Below, piece after piece: positions 28,842 to 39,858 of a DNA stretch of 64,000 nt. The position numbers and the translations under genes are program-made. The stretch covers positions 62,001-126,000 of the forward strand of contig JAQAHH010000003.1 in assembly GCA_030783905.1 (NCBI GenBank), read 5' to 3'. The first letter of the stretch is position 1. Every line of letters begins with the position of its first letter. The notes under the pieces were generated by a model. That model ran no database searches. It was given only the letters and a program-made list of their open reading frames with translations, and was not told the DNA's origin. This DNA comes from Bisgaard Taxon 45. GTDB taxonomy: Bacteria > Pseudomonadota > Gammaproteobacteria > Enterobacterales > Pasteurellaceae.

Positions 28842-29056
28842 TTCGTGTCTATCAAGTTGTGATTAGCCCATTGATTGGTCCCCGTTGTCGTTTTACACCA
28901 ACCTGTTCTTGCTATGGGATTGACGCAGTAAAAACCCATGGTGCGATAAAAGGGAGTTGGCTTACACTAAAACGTATATTAAAATGTCATCCTTTAAACG
29001 CGGGTGGATACGATCCTGTTCCCCCAAAGATCAATAACAAAAAAGAGAAAAAATAA
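28796..29056 (+). CDS. yidD: membrane protein insertion efficiency factor YidD
   Basis: 86 residues. An amphipathic N-terminal helix is followed by [18 protein letters not shown] and [15 protein letters not shown], which are invariant in the family. Overlaps rnpA (46 bases) and yidC (1 base, TAATG), so the three are translationally coupled. Confidence 0.95.
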   Translation: MAKTHSLGSKIVIGLIRVYQVVISPLIGPRCRFTPTCSCYGIDAVKTHGAIKGSWLTLKRILKCHPLNAGGYDPVPPKINNKKEKK

Positions 29057-30681
29057 TGGACTCAAGACGTAGCCTGTTAGTCATCGCACTACTCTTCATT
29101 TCTTTTCTTGTTTATCAGCAATGGCAACTTGACTACCATACGCCAAAACCTGTTGTGACTGAACAAGTAAAAGTATCTTCTGATGTACCTGCAAGTTCGG
29201 CTTCTTCATCTTCGGATATTGCCACAGCAACACAAACACAAGGTCGCATTATCACATTAGAAAATGACGTATTCCGTTTGAAAATTGATACCTTAGGTGG
29301 AGATGTGGTTCATTCTGAATTATTAAAATATGATGCAGAATTGAATTCTAATACACCTTTTACCTTGTTAACCAATAAAGCCAACCATGTCTATATTGCA
29401 CAGAGTGGGCTCGTTGGCAAAGACGGGATTGATACCAAAGCAGGTCGTGCTAACTATCAAGTCGAAGGGGATACCTTTGCATTGGCTGAGGGGCAAAACG
29501 AACTTATCGTGCCATTCGTGTTTGAAAAAGATGGCGTGACCTTCCGTAAAATCTTTGTGTTAAAACGTGGTGCTTACGATATTGGGGTGAACTTTGAAAT
29601 TGATAACCAAAGTGATAAAACCATCGAAGTTGAGCCTTATGGTCAATTACGTCATACCTTAGTAGAAGATACAGGTAACGTTGCAATGCCAACTTACACT
29701 GGCGGTGCGTACTCCTCGTCTGAAACCAACTATAAAAAATATAGTTTTACGGAAATGGAAAAAGCAAATCTATCGATTCCCACCAAAGCGGGTTGGGTCG
29801 CCGTATTGCAGCATTATTTCGTTTCTGCGTGGATTCCAAACCAAGATGCCGATAACCAATTGTATAGCTTAACGGACAAAACTAATAACCTTGCCTCCAT
29901 TGGTTATCGTGGTCCCGTAACGACTGTACCTGCTGGTGCGAAAGAAACCATTAAAAGTGCGCTTTGGACTGGGCCTAAGTTACAAGATCAAATGGCAACA
30001 GTCGCAAATCACTTAGATTTAACCGTTGACTATGGTTGGGCGTGGTTTATTGCGAAACCATTATTCTGGTTATTAACCTTTATTCAAAGTATTGTGCATA
30101 ACTGGGGTCTCGCGATTATCGGGGTCACGTTAGTGGTGAAAGCCATTTTATATCCACTGACTAAAGCACAATACACCTCAATGGCGAAAATGCGTATGTT
30201 GCAACCAAAACTACAGGAAATGCGTGAGCGTTTTGGTGAAGATCGTCAACGTATGAGCCAAGAAATGATGAAACTATATAAAGAAGAAAAAGTGAACCCA
30301 TTAGGTGGTTGTTTACCTATTCTGCTTCAGATGCCCATTTTTATCGCACTATACTGGACCTTCTTAGAAGCCGTTGAGTTACGTCATGCACCATTCTTTG
30401 GTTGGATTCAAGACTTATCTGCACAAGATCCATATTACATCCTACCGATTTTGATGGGTGCATCGATGTTCTTGTTACAAAAAATGTCGCCTACGCCAGT
30501 AGCCGATCCAACGCAACAAAAGATCATGAACTTCATGCCACTCATCTTTATGGTGTTCTTCTTGTGGTTCCCATCAGGCTTGGTATTATATTGGTTAGTA
30601 TCCAACTTGATCACCATCGCCCAACAACAATTAATTTATCGTGGCCTAGAGAAGAAAGGGTTACATTCTCGCCATAAGTAA
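29056..30681 (+). CDS. yidC: membrane protein insertase YidC
   Basis: 541 residues. Helix 1 near residues 6-22, a large periplasmic beta-sandwich domain (about 60-330), then the conserved five-helix insertase core with [13 protein letters not shown] and [23 protein letters not shown] basic C-terminus ends GLHSRHK. Inserts proteins alone or with SecYEG in the inner membrane. Confidence 0.97.
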   Translation: MDSRRSLLVIALLFISFLVYQQWQLDYHTPKPVVTEQVKVSSDVPASSASSSSDIATATQTQGRIITLENDVFRLKIDTLGGDVVHSELLKYDAELNSNTPFTLLTNKANHVYIAQSGLVGKDGIDTKAGRANYQVEGDTFALAEGQNELIVPFVFEKDGVTFRKIFVLKRGAYDIGVNFEIDNQSDKTIEVEPYGQLRHTLVEDTGNVAMPTYTGGAYSSSETNYKKYSFTEMEKANLSIPTKAGWVAVLQHYFVSAWIPNQDADNQLYSLTDKTNNLASIGYRGPVTTVPAGAKETIKSALWTGPKLQDQMATVANHLDLTVDYGWAWFIAKPLFWLLTFIQSIVHNWGLAIIGVTLVVKAILYPLTKAQYTSMAKMRMLQPKLQEMRERFGEDRQRMSQEMMKLYKEEKVNPLGGCLPILLQMPIFIALYWTFLEAVELRHAPFFGWIQDLSAQDPYYILPILMGASMFLLQKMSPTPVADPTQQKIMNFMPLIFMVFFLWFPSGLVLYWLVSNLITIAQQQLIYRGLEKKGLHSRHK

Positions 30682-30700
30682 TGTTGAACGGAATGAATAG

Positions 30701-30731
30701 AAAAGGCATCAAGTTGGTGCCTTTTGTTTTA
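30701..30731 (+). terminator. yidC terminator
   Basis: AAAAGGCATC pairs with GGTGCCTTTT (one G-U) across AAGTT, then GTTTTAT. It separates yidC from mnmE. Confidence 0.7.
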
Positions 30732-30764
30732 TCAATGTGCGGTCATTTTTAAGAGAGTTTTTGT

Positions 30765-32123
30765 ATGAAAGAAACCATTGTTGCACAAGCGACGGCCCCT
30801 GGGCGTGGCGGAATTGGGATTTTACGCGTATCGGGTCCGAAAGCGGTTGAGGTCGCCCAAGCGGTATTAGGCAAATGTCCCAAACCGCGTATGGCAGATT
30901 ATTTACCTTTTAAAGATACTGATGGAACTGTGCTCGATCAAGGGATTGCCTTGTACTTCAAAGCGCCCCACTCTTTTACTGGGGAAGATGTATTGGAACT
31001 ACAAGGGCATGGCGGACAAGTTGTCCTCGATCTGTTATTAAAACGTATTTTACAACTTGACGGTCTACGCCTCGCTCGTCCCGGTGAATTTTCAGAACAA
31101 GCCTTCTTAAACGATAAATTGGATTTAGCGCAGGCTGAAGCGATTGCTGATTTAATTGATGCCAGTTCTGAACAAGCTGCACGTTCTGCCTTAAAATCAT
31201 TACAAGGTGAGTTTTCCAATAAAGTGAATCAACTTGTTGATAGTGTGATTTACTTACGCACCTATGTGGAAGCGGCGATTGATTTCCCTGATGAAGAAAT
31301 TGATTTCTTAGCAGACGGTAAAATTGAAGCCTACCTAAATGATATCATTGTGCAATTGGATAAAGTTCGCTCTGAAGCCAAACAAGGATCAATTTTACGA
31401 GAAGGGATGAAAGTGGTGATTGCGGGTCGTCCCAATGCAGGAAAATCCAGTCTGCTTAATGCGTTAGCTGGACGTGAAGCGGCAATTGTCACGGATATTG
31501 CAGGAACAACCCGTGATGTGCTACGTGAACATATTCATATTGATGGTATGCCGCTGCACATTATTGATACTGCAGGTCTGCGAGAGGCTACTGATGAAGT
31601 CGAGCGTATTGGGATTGTGCGTGCTTGGAGTGAAATCGAACAAGCTGATCGCATTTTGTTAATGTTAGATAGCACAGAAGCCGATAACCAAGATTTAGAA
31701 AAAGTGCGGTCAGAATTTTTAACAAAATTACCCACCCATATTCCCGTCACGATTGTACGTAATAAAGCGGATTTAAGTGGTGAAAAGGAAGGCCTGGCGG
31801 AACAACATGGCTATACTATCATTACCCTTTCAGCCAAAACACAACAAGGGGTGTCACTGTTGCGTGAACATCTCAAACAATCTATGGGCTATCAAACCAA
31901 TATGGAAGGGGGATTCCTCGCTCGCCGTCGTCATCTTGAAGCACTAGAACAAGCAGCAACACATTTGCAACAAGGTCATGTGCAATTAACACAATTCTAT
32001 GCTGGCGAGTTATTGGCGGAAGAATTACGTCGGGTACAAAGCCATTTAAGTGAAATTACAGGACAATTCACTTCTGATGATTTGCTCGGTAAGATCTTCA
32101 GTTCGTTCTGTATTGGTAAGTAA
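30765..32123 (+). CDS. mnmE: tRNA modification GTPase MnmE
   Basis: 452 residues. N-terminal tetrahydrofolate-binding domain ([17 protein letters not shown]), helical domain, G domain with [14 protein letters not shown] and DTAGLR, and the C-terminal FCIGK with the catalytic cysteine. With MnmG it makes cmnm5U34 in tRNA. An uptake signal lies at 31702-31710. Confidence 0.97.
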   Translation: MKETIVAQATAPGRGGIGILRVSGPKAVEVAQAVLGKCPKPRMADYLPFKDTDGTVLDQGIALYFKAPHSFTGEDVLELQGHGGQVVLDLLLKRILQLDGLRLARPGEFSEQAFLNDKLDLAQAEAIADLIDASSEQAARSALKSLQGEFSNKVNQLVDSVIYLRTYVEAAIDFPDEEIDFLADGKIEAYLNDIIVQLDKVRSEAKQGSILREGMKVVIAGRPNAGKSSLLNALAGREAAIVTDIAGTTRDVLREHIHIDGMPLHIIDTAGLREATDEVERIGIVRAWSEIEQADRILLMLDSTEADNQDLEKVRSEFLTKLPTHIPVTIVRNKADLSGEKEGLAEQHGYTIITLSAKTQQGVSLLREHLKQSMGYQTNMEGGFLARRRHLEALEQAATHLQQGHVQLTQFYAGELLAEELRRVQSHLSEITGQFTSDDLLGKIFSSFCIGK

Positions 32124-32135
32124 GTGAACAACGAC

Positions 32136-32167
32136 AAAGTGCGGTCATGTTAGACCGCACTTTTTTT
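32136..32167 (+). terminator. mnmE terminator formed by inverted uptake signals
   Basis: AAAGTGCGGTC and its exact complement around ATGTTA, followed by a T-run. Both arms contain the full 9-base uptake core (32137-32145, 32154-32162). Confidence 0.88.
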
Positions 32168-32198
32168 ATCGCCTCAGGATGAATGCGCCAATCTGCTT

Positions 32199-33590
32199 TT
32201 AGAGCCAGAAGAAATAACCGACTGTTGCAATCACAACAATACAAACGAGATTTAACAACACCCCAACTCTTACCATCTCACGCTGTTTGATCTCGCCAGT
32301 ACCAAATACAATCGCATTTGGAGGTGTGGCCACAGGTAACATAAAGGCACAAGAAGCACCTAGACCAATAATAAGTGCAAGTCCAAGTTCTGGCATACCT
32401 AAAGACTGTGCAATCGAAATGAAAATTGGCACTAATAATGCGGCACTCGCGGTGTTGGAGGTAAATTCGGTTAAGAAAATAATAAATGCCGCCACCAATA
32501 AACCAATCAAATAGAAATGCCCACCTTCAATTAAAAAGACAATACCGTCCGCTAAAATCTTACTGGCACCTGAGTCGCGTAATACGGCACTCAAGGTTAA
32601 ACCACCACCAAAAAGCATTAATACCCCCCAATCCGTATTGTCTTGAATTTGTTTCCAGGTTGCTACCCCCGTAGAACAAATCACCACAGCGGCTAATAAC
32701 GCCACGATACTATCAAAGCTGGCTATTTTCTTTTCTAAACCTAATAAGCTAGATAGTGCCGGATTAATATGACTACTAAATACCCAACATAGTGCAATGG
32801 TGACAAAAATACATAAGGTAATAATGCGTGATTTAGTCATTTCAATTTTTTCAAAATGCTTTTCAAAACGCACATTCAATTTTGGCTTAAAGACCATATA
32901 CAGGGTCGCGATCATGAGAGGCATTAAAATCAACATGATAGGTAAACCATATTGTAACCAATCCGAGAAGGTCAATTTTAATTGAGACGCGACAATCGCA
33001 TTTGGCGGACTCCCGACAAGGGTGCCCATCCCACCAATATTGGCACTATAAGCAATCCCTAATAGAATGAAAACATAGGTATTATGATTGGCTTCTCTGT
33101 CCATTTGGCTTAATACCCCCATAGCTAATGGTAACATCATGGCTGCCGTCGCGGTATTACTCATCCACATAGACAAAAACGCGGTAATGGAAAACAAGTA
33201 AATACTGGCCACAAATAATTTGCCTTTCGCTAATGCCATAATTTTATTCGCAATCATACGATCCAGATGTTGAATATGTAATGCCGTCGCTAAGGCAAAC
33301 CCACCAAAGAACAAGAAAATCGTTGGATCGGCAAAGGCGGCTAAGGCACTTTTGGTGGCAACTAAACCTAAACCAACTGCGAGTAAAGGCACTAATAATG
33401 CAGTCACTGTCACATGTAATGCTTCCGTCAACCAAAGAATAGCAATAAAGACTAATAAGGCTAAACCTTTATTGGCTTTCGGATCGAAAGGTAACACATT
33501 CAATAAAATAAAAAAGATGACAATATCGAATAAGAAAATGATGGCATTTCGATTAACGCCATTTTTTGTTGGGGTCTCTGCAAGATTCAT
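32199..33590 (-). CDS. DASS-family sodium:anion (dicarboxylate/sulfate) symporter
   Basis: 463 residues with about 11 membrane segments. The two family SNT motifs are present in inverted-repeat halves, MWMSNTATAAMMLPLA (about residue 140) and TEFTSNTASAALLVPI (about 380), each binding sodium and substrate carboxylates. Related to VcINDY/SdcS and to a Haemophilus homologue. Likely takes up C4- or C6-carboxylates; the substrate is not certain. AAGGATAACATT precedes the ATG. A lone gene. Confidence 0.9.
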   Translation of the reverse strand: MNLAETPTKNGVNRNAIIFLFDIVIFFILLNVLPFDPKANKGLALLVFIAILWLTEALHVTVTALLVPLLAVGLGLVATKSALAAFADPTIFLFFGGFALATALHIQHLDRMIANKIMALAKGKLFVASIYLFSITAFLSMWMSNTATAAMMLPLAMGVLSQMDREANHNTYVFILLGIAYSANIGGMGTLVGSPPNAIVASQLKLTFSDWLQYGLPIMLILMPLMIATLYMVFKPKLNVRFEKHFEKIEMTKSRIITLCIFVTIALCWVFSSHINPALSSLLGLEKKIASFDSIVALLAAVVICSTGVATWKQIQDNTDWGVLMLFGGGLTLSAVLRDSGASKILADGIVFLIEGGHFYLIGLLVAAFIIFLTEFTSNTASAALLVPIFISIAQSLGMPELGLALIIGLGASCAFMLPVATPPNAIVFGTGEIKQREMVRVGVLLNLVCIVVIATVGYFFWL

Positions 33591-33745
33591 AATGTTATCC
33601 TTCTAAATAAAGCATGATGAAAAAAGGGGAAAAATGCTGTTCAAGTGATGAACAAGACTTTTAGGAAAATTACCATTATGTTAATAAAAAGCAACAAATT
33701 TTATACGGATTTGTGAACACGCGCATAAAAACAATCACACAATAA

Positions 33746-33787
33746 AAAAGTGCAGCGGGAAATTTGACTTTCTTCCGCTGCACTTTT
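33746..33787 (-). terminator. rraA terminator
   Basis: AAAAGTGCAGCGG and its complement form a long stem with flanking A/T tracts. The arms resemble a degenerate uptake signal (AAGTGCAGC). It lies 22 bases beyond the rraA stop. Confidence 0.75.
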
Positions 33788-33808
33788 ATGCCATGTCATA
33801 CAAACGTA

Positions 33809-34312
33809 TTATGACACTTCGTTAAATTCATCGAGTTCCAAAGGTTCTTGCGATAAGATAATACCGGTTAAATCCGCATACACATAATCTTCGGGGAAAA
33901 AGGTGACACCACCAAAATTTACAGGGACATCAATGTCACCAATGCTCTGTTTATCTGCACCAACGGGAATAGGTGCTAAGGCATGGATGCCAATATCCAT
34001 CTCTTCGAGCTGTTGAATTTGGCGGACGGCGCCGTAAACAATGATGCCTTCCCAACCATTATCTACCGCTAATTGTGCTAGCTCAGCATCCACTAAAGCA
34101 CGACGAACTGCACCACCACCGTCCACTAACAACACACGGCCTTCACCGTTCTCTTCTAAAATTTCTGCAATCAAGCCATTATTTTCAAAGCATTTTACGG
34201 TGGTAACTTTACCATAGAAACGACTGACGCCACCAAAACTTGAAAAAATAGGTTCTACCACATCCACTTGATCAAGATAAATATCACAAAGCTCGGAAGT
34301 ATCAATGTACAT
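33809..34312 (-). CDS. rraA: regulator of RNase E activity A
   Basis: 167 residues. RraA fold with [22 protein letters not shown] and the APIPVGADK region. Binds RNase E and the DEAD helicases of the degradosome and inhibits RNA decay. Downstream of menA on the same strand, as in E. coli. AAGGTAATGTT precedes the start. Confidence 0.95.
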   Translation of the reverse strand: MYIDTSELCDIYLDQVDVVEPIFSSFGGVSRFYGKVTTVKCFENNGLIAEILEENGEGRVLLVDGGGAVRRALVDAELAQLAVDNGWEGIIVYGAVRQIQQLEEMDIGIHALAPIPVGADKQSIGDIDVPVNFGGVTFFPEDYVYADLTGIILSQEPLELDEFNEVS

Positions 34313-34362
34313 AACATTACCTTATTTTGAAGAAAATTCATTTCGTTAGTATATGCCTATTA

Positions 34363-35268
34363 CTAGCTGATAAGCAAGCCTAAACTAAATAACAGATTGA
34401 TAAGTAACGCCAATAATGACATTTGCGCAAGCATTGGTCGTAAAGTAAGCGGTGACTTATTTTGATATACAAAGTAAGCATGTTTCACAAACAAAGGGAT
34501 AGCGAAAAGGAAGATAAAGCCTGTCATTTTCTGTACATAAAACAAACTGAAAAGGAAATAACACAATACAGCAATAAGTAATAAGATAGCGTGATAAACT
34601 CGCCCTTTTTCATTCCCTAAACGCACCGCTAAGGTATTTTTACCGACTTGACGGTCTTGTTCAATATCGCGTAAATTATTGATATTTAATACCGCACTTG
34701 CTAATAAACCGGAAGCAAAGGCAGGTAATAAAATGGCTAGATTGACTTGTTGAGTCTGGAGGTAGTAACTTCCGCCCACCCCGAGCAAACCAAAAAAGAG
34801 CAAAACCGATAAATCACCTAACCCCATATAACCATAAGGTTTTGCCCCCACGGTGTAAGTAATGGCAGCAATCACCGCCAATACCCCTAACAGGCTAAAT
34901 GCCAATAAATCAGCTAAGGACTGATACGCCACAATAATTAAGATTGCCCCTGAACATAAGCTCGCTAATGCGACGACAACTAACCCTTTCTTCAGCTGGC
35001 TCGCGTTGATCTGACCTTGCTGAATCGCACGTAAAGGACCAATTCGCTCTGCCGTATCCGAGCCTTTTTGATGATCGCCATAATCATTGGCAAAATTTGA
35101 GAGAATTTGTAGTAACACCGTCGTAATTAGGCACCATAGCGCAATGGTGCCACTAAATTTACCAGACCAATACGCCAACGATGCGCCCGTGATAATTGAC
35201 GCGATTGCTAATGGCAAGGTTTTTGGTCTCGCCGTTTCCACCCACTTTTTTAATAAATTATTTGTCAT
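34363..35268 (-). CDS. menA: 1,4-dihydroxy-2-naphthoate polyprenyltransferase
   Basis: About 301 residues from MTNNLLKKWVETARPKTLPLA. A UbiA-family membrane enzyme with about nine helices and the Asp-rich motif NFANDYGDHQKGSD (residues about 62-75) that binds the prenyl diphosphate through magnesium. Makes demethylmenaquinone for anaerobic respiration. AAGTG favours the start at 35268; earlier GTG (35277) or ATG (35274) starts are possible. An uptake signal lies at 34691-34699. Confidence 0.94.
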   Translation of the reverse strand: MTNNLLKKWVETARPKTLPLAIASIITGASLAYWSGKFSGTIALWCLITTVLLQILSNFANDYGDHQKGSDTAERIGPLRAIQQGQINASQLKKGLVVVALASLCSGAILIIVAYQSLADLLAFSLLGVLAVIAAITYTVGAKPYGYMGLGDLSVLLFFGLLGVGGSYYLQTQQVNLAILLPAFASGLLASAVLNINNLRDIEQDRQVGKNTLAVRLGNEKGRVYHAILLLIAVLCYFLFSLFYVQKMTGFIFLFAIPLFVKHAYFVYQNKSPLTLRPMLAQMSLLALLINLLFSLGLLIS

Positions 35269-35369
35269 AAACATCACTTGTTAAAAGAAAAAGCACGCTT
35301 TTCCACATACTTTTACGTAAAATAGTTAAACTGCTTTATTTTACACGAAATCTGTATATGAAGGAAAAT

Positions 35370-36110
35370 ATGTCTGACTTATCACTCCAGTTACACCCGA
35401 TTGGCCTTATTCATACCCCTTATAAAGAAAAGTTTTCTGTACCACGTCAACCCGACTTAGTTCAAGATGGCACAGGGATCATCGAATTATTGCCGCCTTA
35501 TAATCAAGCGGAAGCGGTGAGAGGATTAGCACAATTTAGTCATTTATGGTTAATTTTTCAATTTGATAAGGTACCGACTGGCAAATGGCGCCCGACCGTC
35601 AGACCACCTCGTTTGGGAGGGAATCAACGCGTCGGCGTGTTTGCCTCCCGTTCAACCCATAGGCCTAATCCCTTAGGTTTATCCAAAGTGGAATTACGCC
35701 GAGTGGAATGTCAAAACGGTAAGGTTCGTCTTCATTTAGGTGCAGTGGATTTAGTCGATGGTACGCCGATCTTTGATATTAAACCCTATCTTGCCTACGC
35801 AGACAGTGAACCGCTTGCTCAATCAGGCTTTGCCCAACAAAAACCTCTGCCTAAACTTAAGGTGACATTGAGTGAGATCGCGCAACAACAATGCCAGAAA
35901 ATAGAAGAAAAACGACCGCACTTTACCCGTTTTGTGAGTGACGTGATCGCCCAAGATCCGCGTCCAGCCTATCAGCACAAACAGCAACAAACGCGCATTT
36001 ATGGTATTCGATTGCATGAATTTAATATTCGTTGGCAAATGGAAACAACAGAGGAACAGCAAGCACGCATTTTAGATATAGAAGAGGTAGAAAAGAAAAA
36101 GTGCGACTAA
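35370..36110 (+). CDS. trmO: tRNA (N6-threonylcarbamoyladenosine-37 N6)-methyltransferase TrmO
   Basis: About 246 residues from [27 protein letters not shown] upstream favours 35370 over 35358. The family core is [30 protein letters not shown] and [14 protein letters not shown]. Older name TsaA/YaeB. Divergent from menA. The DNA near the stop forms AGTGCGAC/GTCGCACT (36100-36127), a possible weak terminator. Confidence 0.95.
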   Translation: MSDLSLQLHPIGLIHTPYKEKFSVPRQPDLVQDGTGIIELLPPYNQAEAVRGLAQFSHLWLIFQFDKVPTGKWRPTVRPPRLGGNQRVGVFASRSTHRPNPLGLSKVELRRVECQNGKVRLHLGAVDLVDGTPIFDIKPYLAYADSEPLAQSGFAQQKPLPKLKVTLSEIAQQQCQKIEEKRPHFTRFVSDVIAQDPRPAYQHKQQQTRIYGIRLHEFNIRWQMETTEEQQARILDIEEVEKKKCD

Positions 36111-36134
36111 TATGACATTGTCGCACTGCACGAA

Positions 36135-36509
36135 TTATTTCTTAATGATATTTTTGACATCGATATCGGTTTTATTCCATTCTTTATCGACTTTGCCTTG
36201 GATAATGATCAAATCATTCGGTTGAATCGTCTGTCCATTCCAAGCACGATCACTGACATCAATACGGATTTCAGTGCCCGCTACATCACGGAAAATAAAC
36301 TCATCGCCATCAATTTGTTTGACGATGTGGCCTTCAATAGAGACGGGCATATCATCTTTGGCGTCTAGGGCAGCTTTCACGCTAGTAATACTGGCATTTC
36401 CAGCAAACCCACCACCTGTATTATTACTGTTGTTTTGGAAACCACCTTGTGCAATCGCCATACCTGACATCGCTAAAAGTGAAGTGAATGCGATTAATTT
36501 TTTCATCAT
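36135..36509 (-). CDS. YgiW/YdeI-type BOF-domain periplasmic protein
   Basis: 124 residues. A clear Sec signal peptide (MKKLIAFTSLLAMSGMAIA, cleavage after AIAQ) and an Asn/Gly-rich spacer precede an OB-fold (BOF) domain (about residues 40-124, VSIEGHIVKQIDGDEFIFRD). Members of this family (YgiW/VisP, YdeI) are linked to stress and antimicrobial-peptide tolerance. Here it stands alone without a two-component system. Confidence 0.85.
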   Translation of the reverse strand: MMKKLIAFTSLLAMSGMAIAQGGFQNNSNNTGGGFAGNASITSVKAALDAKDDMPVSIEGHIVKQIDGDEFIFRDVAGTEIRIDVSDRAWNGQTIQPNDLIIIQGKVDKEWNKTDIDVKNIIKK

Positions 36510-36815
36510 CTGTTCCTATATAAAAGTTAATAAAAAATAACGGTTCAAAAAGCCACTTGCCTTTCGATGAACATATTTAACAGTATAAAAATTAAGAAAA
36601 GCTTAATGATTGATCAAATAAACACATTTTTACAAAAATAAACCACTTTTCTCTCATCTCGACCACTAAGCAACATCCTAACACAAAAGCAACACAGCAG
36701 TTTTATTTTTAATCAAAACGCGCACTAAGCGTACTGATAAGTTGTTGAGAAAAGCAAAAAAAAACGACCGCACTTTAATGGGTACGGTCGTGATACATCG
36801 ACAAAATGTCAAAGA
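36510..36815. other. intergenic region between the BOF gene and typA
   Basis: About 300 bases, AT-rich and without a convincing reading frame. It contains the upstream region of the BOF gene and the typA terminator with an uptake signal (36767-36775). No RNA gene recognised. Confidence 0.5.
36756..36791 (-). terminator. typA terminator
   Basis: On the minus strand ACGACCG pairs with CGGTCGT around a 14-base loop, followed by about eight U residues. The loop and arm include an uptake signal. Confidence 0.7.
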
Positions 36816-38666
36816 TTAGTGGGTGCTCGTACTGGTTGTGGTACGGCTTGCACGCTTACGATCGGTTTCCGTTAACAATTTTTTACGAATACGAATTGAG
36901 CTTGGTGTCACTTCCACTAACTCATCGTCATCAATAAACTCAATCGCTTGTTCTAAGCTAAAGCGGACAGGTGGCACTAACACAACCGCTTCATCTTTAC
37001 CTGAGGCACGCATGTTAGTTAATTTCTTACCTTGTAAACAGTTTACGGTTAAGTCATTTGAACGGCTATGGATACCAATAATTTGACCTTCATACACTTC
37101 AGTACCGTGTTCAATCATTAACTTACCACGTTCCTGTAAACTAAATAATGCATAAGCCAATGCTTTCCCTGTCGCATTCGAAATTAAAACACCGTTTTTA
37201 CGTTGCCCAATTTCACCTGCTTTAATATCATCGTAATGGCTGAAACTTGAATACAGTAAACCCGTCCCCGAGGTCATGGTCATAAACTCACCACGGAAGC
37301 CAATTAAACCACGGCTAGGAATAACATATTCTAAACGAGTACGTCCTTTACCATCTGGCACCATATCACGCACTTCACCTTTACGAATACCTAAGGCTTC
37401 CATCACCGACCCTTGGTGCTGTTCTTCAATATCAATGGTAACTTGTTCAAATGGTTCTTGTTTGCGACCATCGATCTCTTTATAGATAACACGTGGGCGT
37501 GACACAGCTAATTCATAGCCCTCGCGACGCATATTTTCGATTAAAACAGAAAGGTGTAATTCACCACGACCAGATACTCTAAAGGCATCAGGATCTTCTG
37601 TTTCTTCGACACGTAACGCAACATTGTGCACTAATTCTTTATTTAAACGCTCAAGAATTTGACGAGAGGTCACGAATTTCCCTTCTTTACCACAGAATGG
37701 TGAGGTATTCACACAGAAGAACATCGTCACGGTCGGCTCATCTACACTTAATGCAGGTAAGGCTTCGACATTGTTAATATCGCAAATTGTGTCGGAAATA
37801 TTTAATTCGCCTAACCCCGTGATCGCAATAATATCGCCAGCATAAGCACGCTCGGTTTCATAACGTTGCAAACCAAGGTGGCCTAACACTTGACCAATTT
37901 TACCTGTACGGGTTTTGCCTTCGCTGTCAATAATGCTGACAGCTTGGTTCGGTTTGACTGAACCGCGTTTGATACGGCCGATACCAATAACCCCCACATA
38001 GCTATTATAGTCAAGCTGTGAAATTTGCATTTGGAAAGGCTGTTCAAGCTCCACTTTAGGTGGCTCAACATGTTTCACAATCGCTTCAAATAACGGGGTC
38101 ATATCTTCTGCTAACTCATCATGTTCAAGACCCGCAACACCATTTAATGCGGAAGCATAAATAATAGGGAAATCTAATTGCTCATCCGTTGCACCAAGAT
38201 TAACGAACAGATCAAACACTTGGTCCACCACCCAATCAGGGCGTGCGCCTGGACGGTCAACTTTATTAATGACAACGATGGGTTTTAAACCATGTGCAAA
38301 GGCTTTTTGTGTCACGAAACGCGTTTGTGGCATCGGACCATCAAAAGCATCTACAATTAAAAGTACGCAATCTACCATTGACATCACACGTTCTACTTCG
38401 CCACCGAAGTCCGCGTGTCCAGGGGTATCTACGATATTGATACGATAGTCATTCCAATTAATAGCTGTATTTTTAGCTAAAATGGTAATACCACGTTCTT
38501 TTTCGATGTCGTTAGAATCCATCACGCGTTCATCAGCATCACTACGTGATGCCTCTAAGGTGCCAGATTGCTGTAAAAGTTTATCAACAAGGGTAGTCTT
38601 ACCATGGTCAACGTGGGCGATAATTGCGATGTTACGCAATTTATTGATATCTATTTTATCTGTCAT
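36816..38666 (-). CDS. typA: ribosome-associated translational GTPase TypA/BipA
   Basis: 616 residues from [18 protein letters not shown]-like G domain with [25 protein letters not shown] and NKVDRPGA, then EF-G domains II, III and V and a BipA-specific C-terminal domain. Aids ribosome assembly and stress adaptation. The longer upstream frame is rejected because the family N-terminus begins here. Confidence 0.97.
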   Translation of the reverse strand: MTDKIDINKLRNIAIIAHVDHGKTTLVDKLLQQSGTLEASRSDADERVMDSNDIEKERGITILAKNTAINWNDYRINIVDTPGHADFGGEVERVMSMVDCVLLIVDAFDGPMPQTRFVTQKAFAHGLKPIVVINKVDRPGARPDWVVDQVFDLFVNLGATDEQLDFPIIYASALNGVAGLEHDELAEDMTPLFEAIVKHVEPPKVELEQPFQMQISQLDYNSYVGVIGIGRIKRGSVKPNQAVSIIDSEGKTRTGKIGQVLGHLGLQRYETERAYAGDIIAITGLGELNISDTICDINNVEALPALSVDEPTVTMFFCVNTSPFCGKEGKFVTSRQILERLNKELVHNVALRVEETEDPDAFRVSGRGELHLSVLIENMRREGYELAVSRPRVIYKEIDGRKQEPFEQVTIDIEEQHQGSVMEALGIRKGEVRDMVPDGKGRTRLEYVIPSRGLIGFRGEFMTMTSGTGLLYSSFSHYDDIKAGEIGQRKNGVLISNATGKALAYALFSLQERGKLMIEHGTEVYEGQIIGIHSRSNDLTVNCLQGKKLTNMRASGKDEAVVLVPPVRFSLEQAIEFIDDDELVEVTPSSIRIRKKLLTETDRKRASRTTTSTSTH

Positions 38667-38787
38667 TGAGAAAATCTTATGTATTGAAATAGGAAAAAGT
38701 TCTTTTTCTGACCGCACTTTTAGCGAAAAAGTGTGCGAAAGGGGCAAGATTATACAACAGATTCCCCCTCCAGAGCCATAAAAACTA

Positions 38788-39702
38788 CTATTTTTCTCTT
38801 AAATAATGTTTTAATACACTTGGCAATTTCAATACATCCCTAATCAATCTGACAATCAGGTTAGAATGAAAACGTTCTTTTTTAGAAACAACGAGCCCTA
38901 ATTTCTCATACACAGAACGAGGAGGCAGTAAAATGTCATGAATATAATTTTCTTTTTGCTGTGCAACAAATGTCACTTCACCATTTGCTTCTACCGGTGG
39001 CGCAGGAAAATGTTCAGATAAAGGACTGGTCGGAGAAAGCGAATACAGATTAACCTGATAATGTTCTTGTAAGAAACGTAGCGCTTCTAAATCAACATGT
39101 TCATGATGATAATCAAATTGTATTTTGTTTTTCTGAAAGTCAGGTAATAAGTGAAGAATGTTAGGTTGCTTATAATCAAATGCATATTTTTCTTTATTGG
39201 ATTGATAAAAATCGATACCGGTTAAATAAATATCCGTATATCCCATCGCAATCGCCACCGCACACATATACACACCAGAGGTAATCCTTTGATTTTCATA
39301 CAATTCTTTATAACGAAGATAAACATCAAAAGCCGTTAATTTAGCTAAATAATTTTCATATCCGTTTATTGCATCTACAAATAGATTTTGTATTTTCTGA
39401 TTCTGTTCTAAATCTACGGTAGGATGATTAAAAGAGGATAAAATAATTTCATCAACAAAATATTCATTATTTTGCTTGAGGTGATAGAGTGTATAGTATT
39501 GCTCAAGAAAGACCTTTGGTGTGAAGAAAACCGCTTTTAGCTTTTTACCTAAAAAATAACGTTCTTCAAAATAAAATTGATTACAGCGAAAAACATCATA
39601 TTTTTCTGGAAGTAAGCTGTAATCAATCTCAGCCAAACTCTGACCATTCCCGGCAACAACCGCTACTTTTTTAGATACAACATGTTTTGTAAATTTATTC
39701 AT
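38788..39702 (-). CDS. family GT42 alpha-2,3-sialyltransferase (LPS/LOS)
   Basis: 304 residues. CMP-sialic acid site VVAGNGQSLAEIDYSLLP (residues about 15-32), FRCNQFYFEERYFLG, ITSGVYMCAVAIAMGYTDIYLTGIDFY and the catalytic-His region YHHEHVDLEAL match Campylobacter CstII and Haemophilus Lic3. P. multocida is known to have several sialyltransferases including one of this family. It probably caps LPS glycans with host-derived sialic acid. Upstream of typA on the same strand, not near other sialic acid genes here. AT-rich. No tetranucleotide repeat tract of the lic3A type is visible in the 5' end, so repeat-driven phase variation is not evident. Confidence 0.9.
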   Translation of the reverse strand: MNKFTKHVVSKKVAVVAGNGQSLAEIDYSLLPEKYDVFRCNQFYFEERYFLGKKLKAVFFTPKVFLEQYYTLYHLKQNNEYFVDEIILSSFNHPTVDLEQNQKIQNLFVDAINGYENYLAKLTAFDVYLRYKELYENQRITSGVYMCAVAIAMGYTDIYLTGIDFYQSNKEKYAFDYKQPNILHLLPDFQKNKIQFDYHHEHVDLEALRFLQEHYQVNLYSLSPTSPLSEHFPAPPVEANGEVTFVAQQKENYIHDILLPPRSVYEKLGLVVSKKERFHSNLIVRLIRDVLKLPSVLKHYLREK

Positions 39703-39858
39703 ACATCTTCCTTGAATAGTTACTGCTTATTACAAGTGCTTATTATACACGAAAGGCGATTGAGACATCAGAAAAAGGCAAATAAAACACTAGATTTATA
39801 GCATAACTTTTATTATATTGAGCCCTTTATAATTCATTTTCAACTCTAAGGGTTTCTT

